Of a DNA stretch of 64,000 bases, positions 58,501-64,000 are shown piece by piece. Numbering within the stretch: the stretch's first letter is position 1; each line of letters opens with the position of its first letter. The notes beneath the pieces were generated by a model. That model was not told where the DNA came from. It did no database searches and saw nothing but the letters and a program-made list of their open reading frames with translations. The position numbers and the translations under genes are program-made. Source of the DNA: Talpa occidentalis (Eukaryota > Chordata > Mammalia > Eulipotyphla > Talpidae). Location: assembly GCF_014898055.3 (NCBI RefSeq), contig NW_026555331.1:96680684-96744683 (forward strand). The letters are read 5' to 3'.

Positions 58501-60549
58501 TTAAAGAATTGTATCATATAGGAATTTATCTGAAAAACAAAGCATGGAGTACTGGTTAATGTTCTCAGCATCAGTCTTATAGGTAAGTCATTAGAAATTT
58601 TAACAAAATTACTTCTCATAATGACTTTAAATTAAAGTGGACATAAACATTAAAAGGCAATGCAATGAAAGGCAATTTGCAAGGAGCAAAAGAGTTCTAA
58701 GATTATAGCTATCTAAAAAACTATATCCAAGGATACAAATTAAAGAATCTAAGCACAATTATAAAAAATAAATTAATACATGAAATTAGAGAATCTTGAA
58801 GAACAGCTGGATTAAATAATGCTTGGGTATTTTTCACCAACATCAATGCTTTCAAACTTTGAAAGTTCATTAAATTACAGATCACCAAATGTTGATAATC
58901 TATATTTCTCATTTAGAATTAATCCATATACACCTAAAACTCAAATAAGCCATAAAGAGGCTTACTATAAGTGGTGTTGTCACAATCCTACTTTTATAAG
59001 GTGGCAGACTATAGAAAAGCAAAATAAGCAAAGCCGAAAGTGTATATACCAATATAACAAAGGTCAACCTGTGTTATCAGAACTTCACCCCATACAGTAC
59101 AGTTGAAATAATTTTGGTCTACAAAATTTAAGCTAAATGATGTCAGCTGACATAGCCAAAGAAAAATCTTTGTAACATTACTATGAATCCTCGGAATCTG
59201 TATCAGTAAAACTAAACTGTGAAATGTGCCCACAGATGACTGAGAAAATTGACTTGTGTGGTTTTTAAATAATTATCAAATGAGCTGTAGAAAAACGAGT
59301 ACCCTTCACATCCACCTAAACATCAGGCAAGTCAATAAATGTAATCCAAAAAGAGAAAAGTAAAACAAGCACCATTTAGCATACTTGTTTCTCAGCTTTC
59401 ATTTTGCTGAGCACCTCTAAAAATTATGTATACAAAAAACACAAATAAAAATGCATGCCACAATTCAGTTGTTAAAATCATCCTTTTGATGTTGCCTAAC
59501 TCCCATGACCCTCATCTATTCATATTTGTTGTCACAGGCTTGAAAAGTTACTTTTAACTTCACAATGCAGACACATGAAATAAGGTCATTATATGCAAAA
59601 TAACCTAAGTTATGCAAAATAATCTAATTTTTTAAAGTATAAAAGCTTAATCAAATCATGACATATTTTGCTTAGTAAAAACACAAGTTTTAATTACAAG
59701 TTAACATGATATACTTTAATTCTATAAGTTCTGTCTTCCACTTAACATATAATTTTCTTATTTCTACTTCATTACCAAACTTACAACTTTACAATTAATC
59801 TTATTCTGATCAAAAACTTTTTGAAAGTATTTTAAATGAACTCTTTCTTCAAAAGTAATTTGAGAGTTAATCTGCCTAACCAGGTTAACTCTTAAAGCCT
59901 ACAAGCACTATACTTTAAAGAGCTTCAATTTTGAAAGAAAAAAATACTGTACTCTGCTGACAGTGGTATCTGATAAAGTTCTCTTATCTCCAAGTTTAAT
60001 GGTACAAAAAAAAAGTTACATGTCAGGTTAAAAAAACAGGTTGCAGTTAACCAATTTTTCTTACAGCAAATTTGAAACAATGACCCATATAGTTTGTACT
60101 TTAATCAGGTCTGAGTGGTTTCACTTTTCAGCATTCCTAAATGTATAGCATTTCTTGTACATTGAAAAATAAAACCTGTCAAGAATTGCTCACATCAGTA
60201 ATTGGGCAATTTAAATAGTTCCTGAAAAGCAGCAAGTGTCAAAGTCAAGAAATAGGAAAAGCTCTGCCACTGTTGGATAAATAGAATACCATTCTGAGCA
60301 AGCAGAGCTACGATGTGCAGAACTGCCCTGGCCTTCAAACTCTACAGCCACCGCCTGCCAATGTCAGTACAAACTGACTAGGCCTTTAACACTACCCTGG
60401 GAGCCTGCGTGGGGAATAACATGGCAGAGGCTGTTACCTCTTCTCTGTGGATCTTGCATAATCAATCTAAACTGCTTAATAGATAGAAGGACCCAAGATT
60501 AGGACTTCCTACAAAGTTAAGCCTATCAAAGTTTTAGACTGACGCCTGA
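58501..60549 (-). other. SNX13 intron, no recognised element
   Basis: AT-rich; includes a somewhat GC-richer patch at about 60290-60430 (GCCACCGCCTGCCAATG) without splice-flanked coding sequence. No repeat named. Confidence 0.5.
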
Positions 60550-61760
60550 GAACCATTCATTCAATTCCAAACTGTCATCCACATGAGACTACTGAATCTA
60601 TCTTCCAGACTGATTCTGAACCCACTATGTCCTATTATCTTTGTTCAGGATCAAGAGATTTTCAATTCTCTCCTGTACTCTCACCACTGCACTATTCTTG
60701 CTTTTTCCTCCTTTATCGAACTTCCCATTGCTTCCCTCCCTCTTGAAGTTTCCCTCTGGATTTACTCTGTTCCATGGTAAAAATAAAACAACTATGTCCT
60801 CAACAACTTCACTATTTGCTTTAAATAAAAGCTGCTACAGCCCTCTCAAAGGTTTCTTGTTCTTTCATTTATCATGTACCCCAACTTCATGTTGCAGTCA
60901 TGGTCCCTACCATAATTCCCAGCCAGTTTCCTGTAAAACTGTGCCTGTGCAATTCCTGAATATTAAAATAACCTGGGGGCATTTTAAAACCTCACTGTCC
61001 AGATTACACCTCTCACAAATTAAATCTGAATAGTTGCAAATGCACTCGAATTTCCAAAGTGCAGTGAAATTACAGTAAGAACATTAGTTTCTAACATTCT
61101 ACAAGTGATTACGATACACAGTCACAGATGAGAACCACTGATCTACAAGGCTCTCCTAATCATCCACTCAAAATTCTTTTGACAATATTCTTCTCTATCC
61201 CATGTACTCTATAAGCTTAAGGTATTTCAAGAAACACATGGATAACCCATCCAATACTCTACTTTTAATACCATAAGTATTTCAACTTCACTACCTTTCA
61301 TTATAACTCCACTTTAGCCACTCTAAGACCATACTGTGGATTCCATAACCACCCTGTCTTCTCTGACTAAGAAATGTGAAAATTTAACTGTCTTATTCTC
61401 CCACCACACTCTCCCCATTCTAAATTACACCAACTGCATCTATTGTTCACTGTCAGAGTCGCAGATACTAGATTTTTCTACTTTCTCACTAATAAGCCCA
61501 CCTCTGTATTCACCTTTCTACGATGGAATCAAAGGTTGAGCATATTTCAATCACTCTTTTGCCCATATCCTCATGTATACTATTATTCCATTATGCTAGA
61601 AATTATGTGTATACTTTCCTTATATATGTCATATGCTGTACGTATCATTAGGATATAAATTGTGTATTGTTTGTTCATTGATGCATTCCTGGTGCCAAGT
61701 ATAACATTTGGCATATTCAGTATGCTCTCAGAAGGTATATACTGATTGAATAAGCAAAAC
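60550..61760. repeat. ancient L1M-like 3' region (tentative)
   Basis: Pyrimidine-rich sequence ending in CATTCCTGGTGCCAAGTATAACATTTGGCATATTCAG...CTGATTGAATAA, the same end pattern as near 7900 and 23400. The 130-codon frame at 60641-61033 lies within it and has no coding support. Confidence 0.4.
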
Positions 61761-62150
61761 AAAAACATAGTAGATCTGATTAATCAACTAAATCAATGTA
61801 ATAAAGTCAAGATTTATTTTTCCCAGTGATAATCTTCACCGGTTTATCTTCCTTTCTGATCATTAACACTTAGGTTCCATTTGCCCATGGTTTGTTACTC
61901 TGTCAAATCAATCCATTGGGCAATGGCTATCTATAGGGCAAAGGGAAGGGGAGAAGAGTATAAAGTTCAATAATAAACAAAAAACTATTGGAATAATTAT
62001 ATAAACACTTGAGAAACTTGTCAAAGTAAGAAAAAGATAATTCACCTCACTAGCTTTTAAGAATTATTTTTGAAAATTCTCTCATGTGTGTTTATACATA
62101 AAGGCATGGAAGTGCCCAGACCATTTTTAAAATGAAAAAGATATACGATA
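61761..62150 (-). other. SNX13 intron, no recognised element
   Basis: Nothing recognised. Confidence 0.5.
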
Positions 62151-62437
62151 CTGGGCCTCCAGTGGCGTAGGGGTTAAGACACAGGGGTGCAAGTGGTTAA
62201 GTCACAGCCTATGAAGCTGTCCGCAGCCTCTGCAGCATGAGTTTGATCCCCGGCCAGCCAGGGAGCTGCCCACATGGTGCAGCAGACCTCTTCTGTCTTG
62301 CCCGCTGCTCCCCTTAGCAGTGTACTTCAATCAATCCATCTGTTCTGTTCCCCACACTGTCTTTGGTAAATCCTCTCACCCCCCACACCTCTGGCCTATA
62401 CGCCAGTTCTTTTATGCATAAATAAATCTTTTTAAAA
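62151..62437 (+). repeat. tRNA-derived SINE, subfamily B with head duplication
   Basis: It starts CTGGGCCTCCAGTGGCGTAG; the head contains GGGGTTAAGACACAGGGGTG then AGTGGTTAAGTCACAG, a near-duplicate of the A-box region. Then AGTTTGATCCCCGGCC, the CCCCTTAGCAGTG core and tail TTTATGCATAAATAAATC. Target duplication AAAAGATATACGATA / AAAAGATATACAATA has one mismatch. Confidence 0.93.
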
Positions 62438-63584
62438 AAAAGATATACAATATTTTTCCTTATTATTTAACACACTTCTGCACTGGTTTACTATTCACAA
62501 AGCATATCATTTTTTTAACAAAAAGTATGTTACAAAGGATAGATACATTTTTATTTTTAGATTATACATGTCTTTTCCTACAAAGAACATATATCCTCAG
62601 CTTTTTATTAAATTTCAATTAACAGACACTTAAAATATTTAAGTGAATACATTATCAGTATTACTAACATTTCTACTAGCAATAGTCATAAACCCTGAAC
62701 TATACAAAGTGAAAAAATATGAAATAACAACTTATTTGAGAAAACAAGTTAAAATAGTCAGTTAAATTATGGTAATAACAAGGAAATAGCTTAGCAAACA
62801 CATGACCTGTAAAACAGATCTGCACATGGGGAAAACCTTTAAAAAGAAGACAGATATGCATTTATCGAGGTTTAATTAAACAAAAAATTTTAAATATTTA
62901 AATAGAAAATGAGACTAAGAGGGTGGAGGTGATGAGAGCGGACACTGCTGCGACTCTGTGAAGCAGCAGCTGAACCATAAACAGAATATAATGATCTAAG
63001 CTATCATTCTTGGACCTAAGGTGCTACTGAAAAAAACAAGTCAGTCCAGTAACAACTTTCAAAGTTAAAAACCCAGAGACGTATTAATGTGCTGGGGAAG
63101 AAATGGATACACATCCCAATAATCCTAAGAAAAGGCAATTATGAATTCTGCAAGGAGGAGTAAACGTATTACACAGGCAAAGAGAGTAGGGCTGAAAAAA
63201 CATGGTCTCTTCTTTGTATGATTCCTCCTCCTCTAAGGGGTTTGGCTAACCATGAAGAATATTCACTGCAGGGCAACAGAAGACTGCAACACTACAGAAT
63301 TTTACTTTATTGTAGCTAGTTTTCTGGGAGCATAGTGATTGTTAATTATCCAGAACTGCTAAATTGTACGCCCAACCACTTACTGCCCTGAAATTACTAA
63401 AATCTTCTATAAACATATACACACCATCTAAAAAAAGTCACCAAATATATATTTTTTTCAGATTTCAAGTTTGAGAAAACTACTAAGGCTTCATTTCAGT
63501 ACTACTTTTATCTATTTCTCTTGCTTATGTTACATTTGATATCTCCATGTGACATTTACTAAAGAAAATGCATTGTAAGATTTA
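62438..63584 (-). other. SNX13 intron, no recognised element
   Basis: Nothing nameable. The patch at 62920-62985 (GGAGGTGATGAGAGCGGACA, ATTCTGCAAGG further on) has no splice-flanked coding frame that I could tie to a gene. Confidence 0.5.
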
Positions 63585-64000
63585 AATATTTTTGATACCA
63601 AAAAAGCATAATCAACATAAAGATAAATTTGACTACATCAAAAAATTTCAAGTTGTGTGCCGCAAAGATACCAACAAGAAAATAAAAAGTCAACTCATGA
63701 AATGGAAGAAAATTCTTGCAAATCATATATCTGATAAACAGGTCTACCTGGAACATACAAAAAACTGGTAAATAAGAAATAGACAAGTAATCCAATTTTA
63801 AAATGGGCACGAGATTTGAGTGGCCATTTCTCCAGAAGATATATAAATGATATGAAAAGATATTCAACATTAGAAATGCTTATCAAAACCACTGTGAGAT
63901 ACCACTAATAGCCATCAGAATGGACATAATCAATAAGACAGATAACAAATACATTCTTGATGATGTGGAGAAATTAATACTCTCCTATATTACTGGTGAG
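63585..64000 (+). repeat. decayed L1 ORF2, continuing past window end
   Basis: AAAAGCATAATCAACATAAAG, AAATTTGACTACATCAAAA, TGGAAGAAAATTCTTGCAAATC, GGCCATTTCTCCAGAAGATA and CCACTGTGAGATACCACTA are L1 ORF2 landmarks in order. Frameshifted; truncated by the window. Confidence 0.88.

Noticed and set aside
60641..61033. 130-codon plus-strand frame
   Set aside because: It lies in pyrimidine-rich sequence resembling an ancient repeat; no recognisable protein, no splice context.
299..62437. tRNA genes, because of GGTTCGATCCC B boxes
   Set aside because: All are heads of SINEs with target duplications and A-tails; none folds as a free tRNA with its own 3' end.
1..64000. CRISPR arrays, operons, prophage or other prokaryotic systems
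   Set aside because: The sequence is mammalian; tandem repeats seen are microsatellites and small duplications without spacers.

Overview
This window is vertebrate nuclear DNA from a placental mammal: AT-rich, intron-dominated, about 15 copies of one tRNA-derived SINE family, LINE-1 copies of several ages, MIR fragments and a Tigger-like DNA transposon. The SINE family (tRNA head with an intact B box, tail ending in TATAAATAAATAAATCTTT or TATGCATAAATAAATC) is not primate Alu, rodent B1/B2, carnivore CAN or vesper-bat Ves. It suggests a laurasiatherian, possibly a horseshoe or leaf-nosed bat lineage, but that assignment is from memory and unverified.

The only host gene recognised is SNX13 (sorting nexin 13, RGS-PX1) on the minus strand. 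Fourteen consecutive coding exons lie between 34105 and 2674. All have AG acceptors and GT donors, and the intron phases join into one open frame of about 528 codons. They cover the N-terminal hydrophobic membrane anchor, the whole PXA domain and the RGS domain. The exon with the start codon and the promoter lie beyond 64000, so 34106-64000 is read as the first coding intron. The PX and C-terminal nexin exons lie below position 1.

The most notable element is a full-length, apparently intact LINE-1 at 43054-49393 on the plus strand, antisense to SNX13. It has a GC-rich 5' UTR with a YY1-like site at its very start, a 342-codon ORF1, a 1275-codon ORF2 retaining the visible endonuclease, reverse transcriptase and Cys-rich residues, a G-rich 3' UTR, a poly(A) signal and a perfect 15-bp target-site duplication. 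It looks young and may be retrotransposition-competent. Its 5' UTR carries a 171-codon antisense ORF, and any antisense promoter activity would point toward the SNX13 exons.

Layout: 1-2673 intron tail; 2674-8773 dense RGS-side exons; 8774-15028 a large intron with a 3-kb decayed L1 carrying a nested SINE; 15029-20353 PXA exons; 20354-28287 a large intron with SINEs, MIR and two L1 tails; 28288-34105 N-terminal exons; 34106-64000 the large intron with Tigger-like, ancient and young repeats. No CRISPR, bacterial or viral gene system is present. The candidate novelties are the young L1 and its antisense ORF, a microsatellite forming the upstream part of a splice acceptor region, a donor with an unusual intronic sequence, a half-length SINE, and a 61-bp duplicated segment of unknown origin.
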